Positions 7,112 to 16,921 of a DNA stretch of 33,659 nt are shown in pieces. Below the pieces are notes generated by a model, which saw only the letters and a program-made list of their open reading frames with translations, was not told where the DNA came from and made no database searches. How positions within the stretch are numbered: position 1 is the stretch's first letter; each line of letters starts with the position of its first letter. This stretch comes from Flavobacterium azizsancarii (lineage in GTDB: Bacteria; Bacteroidota; Bacteroidia; Flavobacteriales; Flavobacteriaceae), in NCBI RefSeq assembly GCF_027980145.1, contig NZ_JAMZNK010000054.1:1-33659 (forward strand). The letters are read 5' to 3'. A program made the position numbers and the translations under genes.

Positions 7112-7516
7112 TTATTTAATTTCCTGACAAAGCTCCACCAAAACACCATTTGTGTTTTTTGGATGCAGAAAAACTACTAATTTATTGTCGGCTCCTTTCT
7201 TCGGAACCTCATTAATCAGCACAAAACCTTCGTTTTTTAAACGGGTTACTTCGGCATGAATGTCATCAACATCAAAAGCAATGTGATGAATTCCTTCTCC
7301 CTTTTTTTCTAAAAACTTCGCAATTGGACTTTCCGGGTTTGTCGCTACTAAAAGTTCAATCTTATTGGTTCCGGTTTGAAAAAAAGAAGTCAAAACGCCT
7401 TCGCTTTCCACAGATTCCATTTTACAGGACGGAACGCCCAATAATTTCTCAAACAATACATTCGCATCGTCCATGTTTTTTACTGCAATCCCGATATGCT
7501 CTATTTTATTTACCAT
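7112..7516 (-). CDS. mce: Methylmalonyl-CoA epimerase
   Basis: Interconverts the R and S epimers of methylmalonyl-CoA, linking propionyl-CoA metabolism to succinyl-CoA. The 134-aa protein is a single glyoxalase/VOC-fold unit. Expected metal ligands are visible: a histidine in IEHIGIAVKNMDDA at the N-terminus, a histidine in GIHHIAFDVDDI mid-protein and a glutamate in GVLVELCQE at the end. It sits 12 bp downstream of a large lipoprotein gene on the same strand, so it may be the last gene of that unit, although the lipoproteins have no obvious link to propionate metabolism. Length is normal. Confidence 0.93.
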   Translation of the reverse strand: MVNKIEHIGIAVKNMDDANVLFEKLLGVPSCKMESVESEGVLTSFFQTGTNKIELLVATNPESPIAKFLEKKGEGIHHIAFDVDDIHAEVTRLKNEGFVLINEVPKKGADNKLVVFLHPKNTNGVLVELCQEIK

Positions 7517-7528
7517 TTTAAATACAAT

Positions 7529-9901
7529 TTACTGATTAATATAAGTATTAAAATAACCGCATTCAGCAATTACATCCTGATAGTATTTCGTATCTGAATA
7601 GTCTTTTTTCAACGTTTTAAAATTACTCCAGGCAAGAAAATTGATTTTATCATCGTCAGCTTCCCACCAATTCTTTAAATTGTTGTACTTATTATTATAG
7701 TATTCGTTACGTTCACATTTTGCCAGCATATAAGTACATTTTGCCTTTTGCTCTTTTGTTGTCGCCGCCTCTAATGCTTTTTGATAATACATTCTGGAAA
7801 CATCACAATCCGTAATCATCTTTTTCATTGAACCCCTGAATGAGTAAGGACTTGAACCATAACCTACAATACTTATTTCGTAGAAAGTTCTGCCGTTTCC
7901 AAAATGAGTAATATTATAGAACGCATTTCCTAACAACAAACTATTCGTATATACATCTTCTTTCTGATCAAGCTTATCCTGCATTGCTTTTACGGTATTT
8001 AAGAAATCCAGCTGTGTATATTTCTTTTTTTGATAGGCTGAATGATCACAATCATGACAATCTTTGATATTCCCATTAAACGGATTTCCTAAAAAAGTAT
8101 AATACTGAACTGAATCTGCTTGTTGAATAAATGCAATTGCTTCGGGAATTTCATTTTTGAATGTCGCCTGAACTGCCTGAAAATTATTAATATCTTTTAA
8201 TTTCAGATAATAAATTCCTGCTCCAATTTTCTCGATTTCAGTTTTATTTGGCTTAGCCAAAAATGATTTCATGTCTAATAAATTCTTCTCATTATCATAA
8301 AATGCATTTCCTCCGCCCCAATAATAAGAATTCGAATGAGCATCTCCGCCAAACAATTCTACCATTACAGGATTTGATTTCGCTCTGTACAAAGCAGCCA
8401 AATAATTCTTGCTCCATTGCACGGCATTTTGATAACGGAATTCCTGACTTTTATACGTTTTAGGAAGTTCCTGATACAACCAATTCAAATCGGCTAAAAC
8501 TGTTTTTTCGTTTTTATCCGTCAGTTTGTCAATTTTACTCATATTATTCACAAAACGAAGCAAGCGCAATTGATAACCCGCCAACTCTGTTTTTGGCAAT
8601 GTCGTTTCGGCTTTATTCAGATTGATATCAGCAGCAGCATAATCCCCTTTTAAGGTTTGCAAATACCCTAATGAAATATCCCATAAATATGGTTTTGCAG
8701 TATTTCCTGCGGCGGCAATTTTAGCTACTAAATCAAAAGCTTTAAGATTAATCTTCGCTTTATTCTCTAATCTGTTTTCAACAACAGTCTGTTTTACAAC
8801 TGGTGAACTATAATCATCAGACTTTATTTTTACTTCAAATGAATTATTAATTGCCTGTTCCTGATTATTCACTAGTCGGGTTAACAAATAATCCAGATGT
8901 TCACTTTTAGGGTCTAATTCATAAATTTTCCCTATTGCCTGCGCTTCATCTTTATAAAAACCATGCACTGCCCAAAGTGCCGCTTTTTCTTTGTTACTTT
9001 TAGCCATTGCCAAAGATTTATTCCAATCTGCCTCATTTTGCGGATGAAAACTATACGCAGTAACAATTCTCAATTCAGGACATTTATCAAATACCTGCGC
9101 ATATAAATAATTAGAAGCCGAATACTTTTTGTGTTTATAGTTTATTCCCGCAACATAAGAAAGAGCACGATAATACAAGGTGTTTTTTGGTACAGAAGCT
9201 TCTGTTTTATTAAAAAATTCAATTGTTTTTTTCTTATTACTGCTATAGAAATAAGCTTTCGCGGTAAGAAACCAATATCTGTTTTTCAGGAATGAATCTG
9301 AAGTTGTATTATAAACATTTTCGATAGACTGAATCATTTTCAGATCATCAAACGTTTTTGCCACCACAGGATCATAACTCCAATAATCATCACCAATAGA
9401 AACCGTTTCTATTTTTTGTGCCAAATACAAAAACTCGATAAAGCTTTTAACCTTATCATCTTTCAAATTGATTTTCTTACCCCATTTTAGTGAAACCTGA
9501 TTGTCTTTTTTACTCTTAAAAAAAACATGCAGCTGTTCAATATCCGTTTTATTCTGAGGTACTTTTTTATCCGAAGAATATCTTGGCGTTTCCTCACCAA
9601 TTAAAAAATAAGTTATTGTCGCGGCATCTGCTTTACCCTTTAGATAATTTCCCCAATCTGATTTTATGTCGTCATTAAATCTGGAGTTGTGTTCTGTATC
9701 AAAGCCAATTCCGTAAAAAATATCCCCTGATAAAAAAAGTGGCGAATACGACTTATCTGCAAATGTTTCAGGTGTAAAGTTTGAATTATAACTAAAAAAA
9801 TCCCAGTCGTCACCACCACCACAAGCATAAATTATTCCGTATACAGAAAATAAAGCCGCACTAGAAACAAGAAATAACTTGCTTAAAAATATTCTTTTCA
9901 T
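7529..9901 (-). CDS. Large hypothetical lipoprotein, probably helical-repeat
   Basis: A 790-aa exported protein of unknown function. The N-terminus has a basic start, a hydrophobic stretch and a lipobox ending in YAC, so C27 would be lipidated. The mature N-terminus (CGGGDDWDFF) is acidic, as in lipoproteins that Bacteroidota send to the cell surface. The middle shows repeated helix pairs reminiscent of TPR or SEL-type repeats (for example residues 190-330 and 400-480), and a CHDCDH cluster occurs near residue 625. It overlaps the end of the preceding lipoprotein gene by 41 bp, which suggests translational coupling and a joint role. I do not recognise a named family with certainty. Confidence 0.85.
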   Translation of the reverse strand: MKRIFLSKLFLVSSAALFSVYGIIYACGGGDDWDFFSYNSNFTPETFADKSYSPLFLSGDIFYGIGFDTEHNSRFNDDIKSDWGNYLKGKADAATITYFLIGEETPRYSSDKKVPQNKTDIEQLHVFFKSKKDNQVSLKWGKKINLKDDKVKSFIEFLYLAQKIETVSIGDDYWSYDPVVAKTFDDLKMIQSIENVYNTTSDSFLKNRYWFLTAKAYFYSSNKKKTIEFFNKTEASVPKNTLYYRALSYVAGINYKHKKYSASNYLYAQVFDKCPELRIVTAYSFHPQNEADWNKSLAMAKSNKEKAALWAVHGFYKDEAQAIGKIYELDPKSEHLDYLLTRLVNNQEQAINNSFEVKIKSDDYSSPVVKQTVVENRLENKAKINLKAFDLVAKIAAAGNTAKPYLWDISLGYLQTLKGDYAAADINLNKAETTLPKTELAGYQLRLLRFVNNMSKIDKLTDKNEKTVLADLNWLYQELPKTYKSQEFRYQNAVQWSKNYLAALYRAKSNPVMVELFGGDAHSNSYYWGGGNAFYDNEKNLLDMKSFLAKPNKTEIEKIGAGIYYLKLKDINNFQAVQATFKNEIPEAIAFIQQADSVQYYTFLGNPFNGNIKDCHDCDHSAYQKKKYTQLDFLNTVKAMQDKLDQKEDVYTNSLLLGNAFYNITHFGNGRTFYEISIVGYGSSPYSFRGSMKKMITDCDVSRMYYQKALEAATTKEQKAKCTYMLAKCERNEYYNNKYNNLKNWWEADDDKINFLAWSNFKTLKKDYSDTKYYQDVIAECGYFNTYINQ

Positions 9902-10865
9902 AGTTTTTAATATTGAATTCGTCTAAATCGTAAAATATAATTTCTCTTGGAGGCTGAACTAAATTTTCATTCAGATCCTCTGCCATTTCTTTTAAATCCT
10001 CTGAAGAAATTGCCTCAATTTTAAGCAAATCATTCTCTTCATAAAAGATTCCGTTTTTATAATTGGATTTTTTCACCTTAAAAAAGATTGTTCCGATTTT
10101 CTCGAAGTTAGCATCTTTTTTAAGTTCACTCACATTCAGTTTCGAACGCAAACCTATCACTTTCTGATCTCTGATATGAACTGCCCAGGAATATATTGGC
10201 AATGCAAAATCAAGATGCAAAGGATATTTCTTTAAACTTTTAAGATATCTTTCAGCGATTTTTTGGCTGTAAATAGAATTTAGGGAATCATTTGCTATAG
10301 TTCCCATATTATAATACATCAATACTCCGGAATCGACATTTGGGATTTTCGTTTTCCTGAAATATTTTACCTGATGCAAACGAATCGTTGCTGAAAGTTT
10401 TTTCTTCGAAAGCTGTTTAAAGCGCTCAATAAACTTAAGATAATTGTTTTTACTCGTCAAAGTCCAGTCGCAATCTATCTGAATCTCCTGAACAACAATT
10501 TTATTCTTCGTGTTCATTTCCTCTACTAAACGAGTTGTCTTTTGTGCCAAATCATCTATATCAAGATTAGGGAGCGACATGACTTTGTTTTGAATAAAAA
10601 TTACGGGAACAATATCAAACTGATCTACATTTTCCTTAAACCGGATGGGACTTATTGGGATTGGCTCTTGTGTTTTGGGCTGCAAACCAATATCAAAATA
10701 TCTAATATAAAGTTTACTTACATTATTATCCTGTAACACCTCTTTCTCTGTTTGAGACAATTTAAAAATAGTTTTCCAATAATAAAAAGCTACAATGGGC
10801 TTTTCATTTTTACCACAGGAAATCAGTAAAAAAAAGAGTATGCCAACTAAAAATCTTCTTATCAA
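9861..10865 (-). CDS. Hypothetical lipoprotein, possible TIM-barrel (DUF3142-like)
   Basis: A 334-aa predicted lipoprotein: IRRFLVGILFFLLISC gives a basic start, a hydrophobic core and a lipobox with C17 as the modified residue. The start codon is TTG, chosen because it gives the complete signal peptide and no in-frame ATG occurs nearby. The motif VVQEIQIDCDWT near residue 150, followed by ATIRLHQ and GVLMYYNMG, looks like successive strands of a glycoside-hydrolase-type barrel and recalls DUF3142 proteins, but this is a weak match from memory. It is the first gene of a unit with the 790-aa lipoprotein (41-bp overlap). A TACTTTTG -7 motif lies at 10891-10898 on the minus strand. Confidence 0.82.
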   Translation of the reverse strand: MIRRFLVGILFFLLISCGKNEKPIVAFYYWKTIFKLSQTEKEVLQDNNVSKLYIRYFDIGLQPKTQEPIPISPIRFKENVDQFDIVPVIFIQNKVMSLPNLDIDDLAQKTTRLVEEMNTKNKIVVQEIQIDCDWTLTSKNNYLKFIERFKQLSKKKLSATIRLHQVKYFRKTKIPNVDSGVLMYYNMGTIANDSLNSIYSQKIAERYLKSLKKYPLHLDFALPIYSWAVHIRDQKVIGLRSKLNVSELKKDANFEKIGTIFFKVKKSNYKNGIFYEENDLLKIEAISSEDLKEMAEDLNENLVQPPREIIFYDLDEFNIKNYEKNIFKQVISCF

Positions 10866-11036
10866 AACCAGGAAAAATTATATTTAAAATCAAAAGTAAG
10901 AAATTATATCGTGTTGATGATTTCAAATTCAAAAAAATAGTCAGAGGCGAAAGCTTTAAATCCTAATAAATGGATAAAAAATTTCAATTAAAGCAAATAT
11001 AATCGTTATTTTGTGCAATCAAATTTAGAAACCGTT

Positions 11037-12734
11037 ATGTTGAAAAACAACTTCAGATATATTGCCTTTTTACTTGTATTTTTAATGTTGAGCTGCGCTA
11101 AACGAGGCAGCATTACCGGCGGACTTAAGGACACTCTTGCTCCGGTTTTAAAATATAGTTCTCCAAAAAACATGAGTACTAATTTTGAAGGAAATGAAAT
11201 CATTCTGGGTTTTGATGAATATGTAAAACTTAAAAACATAAACAAACAGCTTATTATTTCACCTCCTATGAAACATGAGCCGGTGATTTTACCAACAACT
11301 GCAAGTAAAGTTATCACCATAAAAATAAAAGATACTTTACAACCTAATACTACCTATAGTTTTAACTTTGGTCAAAGTATTGCTGACAATAATGAAGGGA
11401 ACGCAATTAATCAATTCAAATATATTTTCTCTACGGGATCTTATATTGATTCACTTTCAATTAGCGGACAAATTAAGGATGCATACGAAAAAAATGTAGA
11501 CAATTTTGTATCTGTAATGCTTTATGAAGTAAATGACACTTATAAGGATTCTATGATTTATAAGCAAACTCCGCGATATATCACGAATACTTTAGACAGT
11601 TTGAGAACTTTTAAACTGGAAAATTTAAAGGCGGGAAAATACTTGCTGATGGCCTTAAAAGACAAAGGCGCAAATAACAGATACAATCCTAAAGATGATA
11701 AAATTGGATTCCTTAAACATTATATCACTGTACCAAATGATACTGTATTCGAATTAGAATTATTTAGAGAAACGCTTCCGCTAAAAGCTTTTAAACCAAT
11801 TCAGGCATCCGGAAACAGAGCATATCTTCCATATGAAGGAAAACAAAACTTTAAACTTTCTAAACCCAAAATTGTTCTTAAACACAATAACGAGGTTTTA
11901 GAAACTATCGTCACGGCATTCCCTAAAAAAGACTCTTTGCAAGTTTGGTACAAACCAATAAAAGTAGAGAAAATAGATTCCCTATCCATGGAAATCAGCA
12001 GGGACAATTACAACAAAAAATTTACTTTTAAGATTAAAGATCAAAAGAAAGACACCTTAAACATTACGGCACTACAAAATGGTGTCCTGAATTTTAGGGA
12101 TCGATTTACTTTAGAATCAGCAACACCACTGGTTAAATTTGATAAATCGAAAATTAAATTAGTTAACAAAGACTCTGTTGCTGTAGATTTTACAACAGAA
12201 TACAACGAGTTTGAACAAAAATTATATGTTGATTTCAAAAAAGAACCAGTCGACAAATACAATATTACCTTTTTTCCAGGTGCTTTGACTGATTTTTATG
12301 AAAAGGCAAACGATACGCTTGCTTATAAATTAACGACAAAAGAATATGCTGATTACGGGAATCTTGTATTGAATCTGAGAAACGTAAAACGCTTCCCGAT
12401 AATTATTGAGGTTACAAATAAAAAGGGTGACGTTGTACTGGCTAGTGCATATTCTGAGGGAGAAACAAAAATAAGTTTCGACTTATTACAGCCAGAGGCC
12501 TTTACGTTGAGAATAATCTACGACGACAACAAAAACAAAATGTATGACGCGGGAAATTTCCTCAACAAAACCTATTCTGAAGAGGTGTTTTATTACCAAA
12601 AAGAAATTGATGTAAGAACAAATTGGGATGTTGATGAAACGATTGATTTAAGCGTACCTTTTAATCCTGAAGTCGAGAAAAAACAAATTGATAAAAAGAA
12701 AAAAGACGACGAAAAGAAGCGAAAAGCGTTCTAG
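11037..12734 (+). CDS. Ig-like domain lipoprotein (SbsA-type Ig domain)
   Basis: A 565-aa surface or periplasmic lipoprotein common in Flavobacteria. The ATG at 11037 is preferred over an upstream in-frame GTG at 11013 because it gives a clean signal peptide with lipobox LMLSC (C20). Right after the cysteine comes the characteristic AKRGSITGGLKDTLAPVL segment, then an SbsA-type bacterial Ig-like domain: FDEYVKL, then TYSFNFGQSIADNNEGN and KYIFSTG. The rest is beta-rich with FN3-like or CarboxypepD-like segments, and the C-terminal tail is very lysine-rich. Function is unknown; structural or adhesion roles are guesses. It is convergent with the omega-amidase gene, with a 4-bp overlap of their 3' ends. 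Confidence 0.88.
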   Translation: MLKNNFRYIAFLLVFLMLSCAKRGSITGGLKDTLAPVLKYSSPKNMSTNFEGNEIILGFDEYVKLKNINKQLIISPPMKHEPVILPTTASKVITIKIKDTLQPNTTYSFNFGQSIADNNEGNAINQFKYIFSTGSYIDSLSISGQIKDAYEKNVDNFVSVMLYEVNDTYKDSMIYKQTPRYITNTLDSLRTFKLENLKAGKYLLMALKDKGANNRYNPKDDKIGFLKHYITVPNDTVFELELFRETLPLKAFKPIQASGNRAYLPYEGKQNFKLSKPKIVLKHNNEVLETIVTAFPKKDSLQVWYKPIKVEKIDSLSMEISRDNYNKKFTFKIKDQKKDTLNITALQNGVLNFRDRFTLESATPLVKFDKSKIKLVNKDSVAVDFTTEYNEFEQKLYVDFKKEPVDKYNITFFPGALTDFYEKANDTLAYKLTTKEYADYGNLVLNLRNVKRFPIIIEVTNKKGDVVLASAYSEGETKISFDLLQPEAFTLRIIYDDNKNKMYDAGNFLNKTYSEEVFYYQKEIDVRTNWDVDETIDLSVPFNPEVEKKQIDKKKKDDEKKRKAF

Positions 12735-13498
12735 TTTTTAATCTCAAAAACATCTTTATCACTTAAGAAATCGAGTTTTTTTCGAGTTTCTAACATTGCA
12801 TTTTTATCTAATTCTACTATAAAAGCTGCTTCGGTTTCCTGAGGTTCCAGAATAAAATTTCCTAAGAAATCAATCACTTGCGAATGCCCTGTGTGTTCGT
12901 AATTGTTTGCATCGAGCCCTACTCTGTTTACACCAACGACATAAGTTAAATTCTCGATTGCTCGTGCCTTTAGCAAAGCATCCCAGGCATTGGTTCTAAC
13001 TTTTGGCCAGTTGGCAACATATAACAATAGGTCATAATTTTCGACATTTCTTGCAAAAACAGGAAATCGCAAGTCGTAACAAATCTGGAGGCAAATCTTC
13101 CAATCAAGATATTCTACAATAACCTTTTCGTCTCCGTTGGTATAAAATTTATCTTCGCCGGCAAGCGAGAATAAATGGCGCTTGTCATAATATTGAATTT
13201 CGCCTGACGGAAAAACAAACAACATTCTATTATAATATTTCTCGTTTTCGACAATAATTAAACTTCCCGTTATGGCGAAGTTTTTTTGTTTTGCTAAAGA
13301 TTGTAACCACAGAACGGTTTCGCCTTGCATAGTTTCAGCAACAACAGGCGCATTCATGGTAAATCCCGTTGAAAACATTTCCGGAAGTACTACCAAATTA
13401 ACCGTAGAATCGACCTGATTGATCTTCGATTCGAAGTTTTTTCGGTTTTTAGAAGCGTCTTCCCAGTAAAGATCGGATTGAATAAGTGCTATTTTCAT
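12731..13498 (-). CDS. Carbon-nitrogen hydrolase, omega-amidase (YafV/Nit2 type)
   Basis: Predicted to hydrolyse alpha-ketoglutaramate or alpha-ketosuccinamate, by-products of glutamine transaminases and of methionine salvage, in the cytoplasm. The 255-aa protein has the nitrilase triad: E40 (LPEMFSTGF), K106 (YYDKRHLFS) and C140 (LQICYDLRFP). The sequence FSTGFTMN and the DLRFPVFARN pattern fit the YafV omega-amidase subgroup better than nitrilases proper. Its stop codon overlaps the end of the convergent lipoprotein gene by 4 bp, leaving no room for a terminator between the two. No functional link to neighbours is evident. Confidence 0.93.
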   Translation of the reverse strand: MKIALIQSDLYWEDASKNRKNFESKINQVDSTVNLVVLPEMFSTGFTMNAPVVAETMQGETVLWLQSLAKQKNFAITGSLIIVENEKYYNRMLFVFPSGEIQYYDKRHLFSLAGEDKFYTNGDEKVIVEYLDWKICLQICYDLRFPVFARNVENYDLLLYVANWPKVRTNAWDALLKARAIENLTYVVGVNRVGLDANNYEHTGHSQVIDFLGNFILEPQETEAAFIVELDKNAMLETRKKLDFLSDKDVFEIKN

Positions 13499-13627
13499 AT
13501 CTCAAAAATACGAATTTTAAGATTAAAATGAATTTTCTCAGAAAAAGCATTATCTGCAAAATTTTCTCAAAACACGGCTAAAAACAACACATATTTTGGA
13601 TATTAAAAATGCTTCACGAAAAAATAT

Positions 13628-13664
13628 TGCAAAAAATATGCGCTTTGTGCAAAAAAAATGCAAA
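13628..13664 (+). promoter_or_regulatory. Putative operator upstream of susC (shared 17-bp element plus partial copy)
   Basis: TGCAAAAAAAATGCAAA at 13648-13664 is identical to the element at 25884-25900 upstream of the GH20 gene. A related partial copy, TGCAAAAAATATGC, starts 20 bp earlier at 13628. The element ends 17 bp before the TATATTTG -7 motif and so covers the -33 zone, the place expected for a regulator controlling this promoter. Confidence 0.6.
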
Positions 13665-13681
13665 TGTGAAAAATAAATTTT

Positions 13682-13689
13682 TATATTTG
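13682..13689 (+). promoter_or_regulatory. -7 promoter motif of susC
   Basis: TATATTTG matches TAnnTTTG exactly and lies 42 bp upstream of the chosen susC start codon. No TTG is present at -33; the shared operator sits there instead. Confidence 0.65.
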
Positions 13690-13731
13690 ATCGCCAATAA
13701 AAAACCAAAAAAACATGAAAACCACAGAATT

Positions 13732-16700
13732 ATGAAAAAAAAGCTAATTTCATTAGTATTTATTGGGGGGATGATCTTCTCAGCAAATGCAAAAGAGGCT
13801 GCAATTAAAAAGCACCTTTTTGAACAAAAAAGCAATCAGACAGAAATTTCGGGCCAAGTACTGGGTCAGGATGACGGAATGCCAATTGCCGGCGCAACGA
13901 TTTATGCAAAAGGCAATAGTAAAATAGCAACTATAACTGACGAAACCGGGAAATTCAAACTAAACGTTCCGGAAAATGAAACTCACATCATCGTTAGTTA
14001 TATGGGTTACGCAACTTTAGAATACAAATTAAACAACACTCAGGATTTAATAATAAACTTAAAACCAGCTGAAAATGTTTTAGATCAGGTTTTGGTAACT
14101 GCATTAGGAGTTAAAAAAAGCAGCAAATCTGTTGCTTATGCAGTAACTGAATTAAAAGGAACTGAATTCACGAAAGCGAAAGAAACCAATATCGCCAACG
14201 CCTTAGTAGGTAAAATTGCCGGTGTAAACGTAAGCAGTACTGCAACCGGACCAAATGGTTCAAGCAGAGTTGTCATTAGAGGAAATGGTTCGCTAAACGG
14301 AAATAACCAGCCTATGTATGTGGTAAATGATTTACCAATTGACAATACGCAATTGAACTTACCGGGAATTGGGAACGGACCAGGTTCTACAAGAATCAAT
14401 GTTGACCGTGGTGACGGAACCTCTGTTATAAATGCTGATGATATTAAAACAATCACTGTTTTGAAAGGTGGAACTGCCGCTGCATTATACGGGGCAAACG
14501 CTGCAAACGGGGTTATCTTGATTCAGACTAAGAGAGGATCTGCCCAAAAAGGGATTGGAGTAGATTATAATACTTCATTTACTTTCGAAACACCATCGAT
14601 CAAACCAGACTGGCAATACGAATACGGTTCAGGGGCAAATGGAAAAAAACCAACCAATCAGGCTGAAGCTATCGCTGACGGTCGCTGGTCGTGGGGAGCT
14701 AAAATCGACGGAACAGATGTTGTTCAGTTCGATGGTGTAGCAAGACCTTATGTAGCCCAAAAAGACAATATTAAAAACTTCTACAATACCGGAACAACTT
14801 TTATCAATTCCCTTGCTTTATCTGGAGGAAATGAAAAAGCAACCGGACGTCTTTCATTTTCAAATATGGAGAACAAAGGTGTTGTACCCAATTCTGATTT
14901 TAATCGTAAAAGTATCAATATTGCCAGCAATGTGAACTTAACAAACTGGTTAAAATTTGATGTTGTTGCGCAATACAATTTAGAAAAATCAAACAACAGA
15001 ACGACAGTATCTGATGCTGAAGCAAACCCTAACTGGGGAACTTACATGATTGCCAATACGGTTGACATTAGAAATCTTGCTCCCGGATATGATGCAAATG
15101 GTATCGAAGAAGCATGGAATCCTGTTGCCGTAGCTACAAACCCTTATTTTGTGGTTAATAAAATTAAAAACAACGATACTAAAAATCGTTTTATCGGAAT
15201 GCTGAATGTTAAATTAAACTTCACTCCTGAATTATTCCTTCAGGGTAGAATTGGTCAGGATTTTACAGATTATAACTTCTTTGGATACATCCCAAAAACG
15301 ACTTTGAACAATCCTGTTGGATACGCACAAGGTTCAAGGGTTAAAATATCCAACCTGAATTCTGAAGCAATTCTTAATTATACCAAGAAAAATATCGTTG
15401 ATGATTTCTCTTTAAATGCTTTAATTGGAGTAAACTCACGCACCAATTTAAGAGATGAAACCAGATTTGAAGGCTCTAACTTTGTGTTAGATGATTTTTA
15501 TGCCATAAGCAACTTATCTACGCTAACTTACAGCTATCCTTACGGAAAAACAAAAACAAATTCAGTTTATGGTGCCGCGGATTTTGACTATAAAAACATT
15601 GTATTTTTAAATGTTACAGGTCGTCAGGATTGGTTCTCTACACTTTCTAAAGAAAACAATACAGTATTTTATCCTTCGGTTGGAACAGCTGTTATCTTAT
15701 CCGATATTGTAACAATGCCAGATTTTGTTTCATTTACAAAACTAAGAAGTTCATGGGCCCAAGTGGGTGGCGCAACACCGGATCCTTATGCATTGAACCA
15801 ATCCTACTCTATGGTTCAGGGCGGACACAACGGTCAGCAATTGCAAGGACCAACAAGTTCAAGAGTACCAAACCCAACTTTAAGTCCGTTGACTTCTACA
15901 ACATTTGAAATTGGTACTGACTTAGGATTTTTCCGCAATCGCTTAAATCTTGATTTAGCATTTTACAACCGTGCTACAACAAATGATATTGTCGAAACTA
16001 CAATTTCTAACGCTTCGGGATCAAGCACAGCTTTACTGAATCTAGGAAAAATGAGAAATAAAGGGGTTGAATTTTTATTAAGTGGAAAAATCATTAATTC
16101 TGAAAATTTCTCCTGGGATGCAAGTTTCAACGGATCTTATAATCAAAACACAGTTGAAGCACTTACAGATCAGTTAAACTCTATTACAATGGCAACTGCT
16201 GTAAACGGATATGTTACGATAACAAGTGATGTTGGCCGACCATATAGCATCATAAAAGGATATAAACCTCGTCTAGATGCAAACGGAAATACTGTTTATA
16301 ATGTAAGCGGCGGATCTGCAACTATCGCACAAGGGCCACTTCAGGAATTAGGTCAGGGAGTTCATCCTTGGGCGGCAGGTCTTAGCAACGAATTTAAATA
16401 CAAAAACATCTCATTCAGCTTTTTGATCGATGGTAAATTTGGAGGAAGTTTATATTCCGGAACTGACTTATACGGAACTCGTATGGGATTAACAAAACTA
16501 ACTCTTGAAGGTCGTGAAAACGGTTTACCAATAAAAGGTGTTGACACAAACGGAAATCCGGTTGATATGGTTATTGCTCCTGAAAACCTAAGAACATATT
16601 ATGATGGTTTAAGAAACATTTCATCCACTTTTATCTATGATGCAAGTTTTGTAAAACTAAGACAAGTAATTCTTGGTTATGATTTACCAATTCAAAGAAT

Positions 16701-16887
16701 AAAAGGATTATCAAAACTTCAGGGAGCTTCTGTTTCATTTGTAGCAAGAAACTTATTCATTCTTTACAAGAAAACACCAAACGTAGATCCGGAATCTGTA
16801 TTTAGTGCAGGAAATGCGCAAGGTGTAGAACAATTTGGAGTGCCAAAAACCAGAAGTTTCGGTTTAAGTTTAAATGTCAAATTTTAA
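13732..16887 (+). CDS. SusC/RagA-family TonB-linked outer membrane transporter
   Basis: Outer-membrane beta-barrel that imports oligosaccharides or peptides together with its SusD lid, powered by TonB. The start at 13732 gives a proper signal peptide (MKKKLISLVFIGGMIFSANA) and lies downstream of the promoter; the longer frame from 13609 would begin upstream of the -7 motif. Domains: a CarboxypepD_reg-like beta-sandwich (ISGQVLGQDDGMPIAGATI onwards), then the plug with the family pattern KIAGVNVSS and the SusC signature around YVVNDLPIDN, then a long barrel ending in aromatic-flanked strands (SFGLSLNVKF). About 1051 aa, normal size. SusD follows after 34 bp. From the neighbours the cargo is inferred to be chitin-derived, probably oxidised, oligosaccharides. 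Confidence 0.95.
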   Translation: MKKKLISLVFIGGMIFSANAKEAAIKKHLFEQKSNQTEISGQVLGQDDGMPIAGATIYAKGNSKIATITDETGKFKLNVPENETHIIVSYMGYATLEYKLNNTQDLIINLKPAENVLDQVLVTALGVKKSSKSVAYAVTELKGTEFTKAKETNIANALVGKIAGVNVSSTATGPNGSSRVVIRGNGSLNGNNQPMYVVNDLPIDNTQLNLPGIGNGPGSTRINVDRGDGTSVINADDIKTITVLKGGTAAALYGANAANGVILIQTKRGSAQKGIGVDYNTSFTFETPSIKPDWQYEYGSGANGKKPTNQAEAIADGRWSWGAKIDGTDVVQFDGVARPYVAQKDNIKNFYNTGTTFINSLALSGGNEKATGRLSFSNMENKGVVPNSDFNRKSINIASNVNLTNWLKFDVVAQYNLEKSNNRTTVSDAEANPNWGTYMIANTVDIRNLAPGYDANGIEEAWNPVAVATNPYFVVNKIKNNDTKNRFIGMLNVKLNFTPELFLQGRIGQDFTDYNFFGYIPKTTLNNPVGYAQGSRVKISNLNSEAILNYTKKNIVDDFSLNALIGVNSRTNLRDETRFEGSNFVLDDFYAISNLSTLTYSYPYGKTKTNSVYGAADFDYKNIVFLNVTGRQDWFSTLSKENNTVFYPSVGTAVILSDIVTMPDFVSFTKLRSSWAQVGGATPDPYALNQSYSMVQGGHNGQQLQGPTSSRVPNPTLSPLTSTTFEIGTDLGFFRNRLNLDLAFYNRATTNDIVETTISNASGSSTALLNLGKMRNKGVEFLLSGKIINSENFSWDASFNGSYNQNTVEALTDQLNSITMATAVNGYVTITSDVGRPYSIIKGYKPRLDANGNTVYNVSGGSATIAQGPLQELGQGVHPWAAGLSNEFKYKNISFSFLIDGKFGGSLYSGTDLYGTRMGLTKLTLEGRENGLPIKGVDTNGNPVDMVIAPENLRTYYDGLRNISSTFIYDASFVKLRQVILGYDLPIQRIKGLSKLQGASVSFVARNLFILYKKTPNVDPESVFSAGNAQGVEQFGVPKTRSFGLSLNVKF

Positions 16888-16921
16888 ACTCACCTAATTG
16901 CTAATTTTTAAATTAAAAGAC

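Noticed and set aside
11013..11036. GTG start for the Ig-like lipoprotein
   Set aside because: The ATG at 11037 gives a standard lipoprotein signal peptide; the extra eight residues only displace it.
13609..13731. Longer SusC start at 13609
   Set aside because: It would begin upstream of the TATATTTG promoter motif and place 41 non-signal residues before an otherwise perfect signal peptide.
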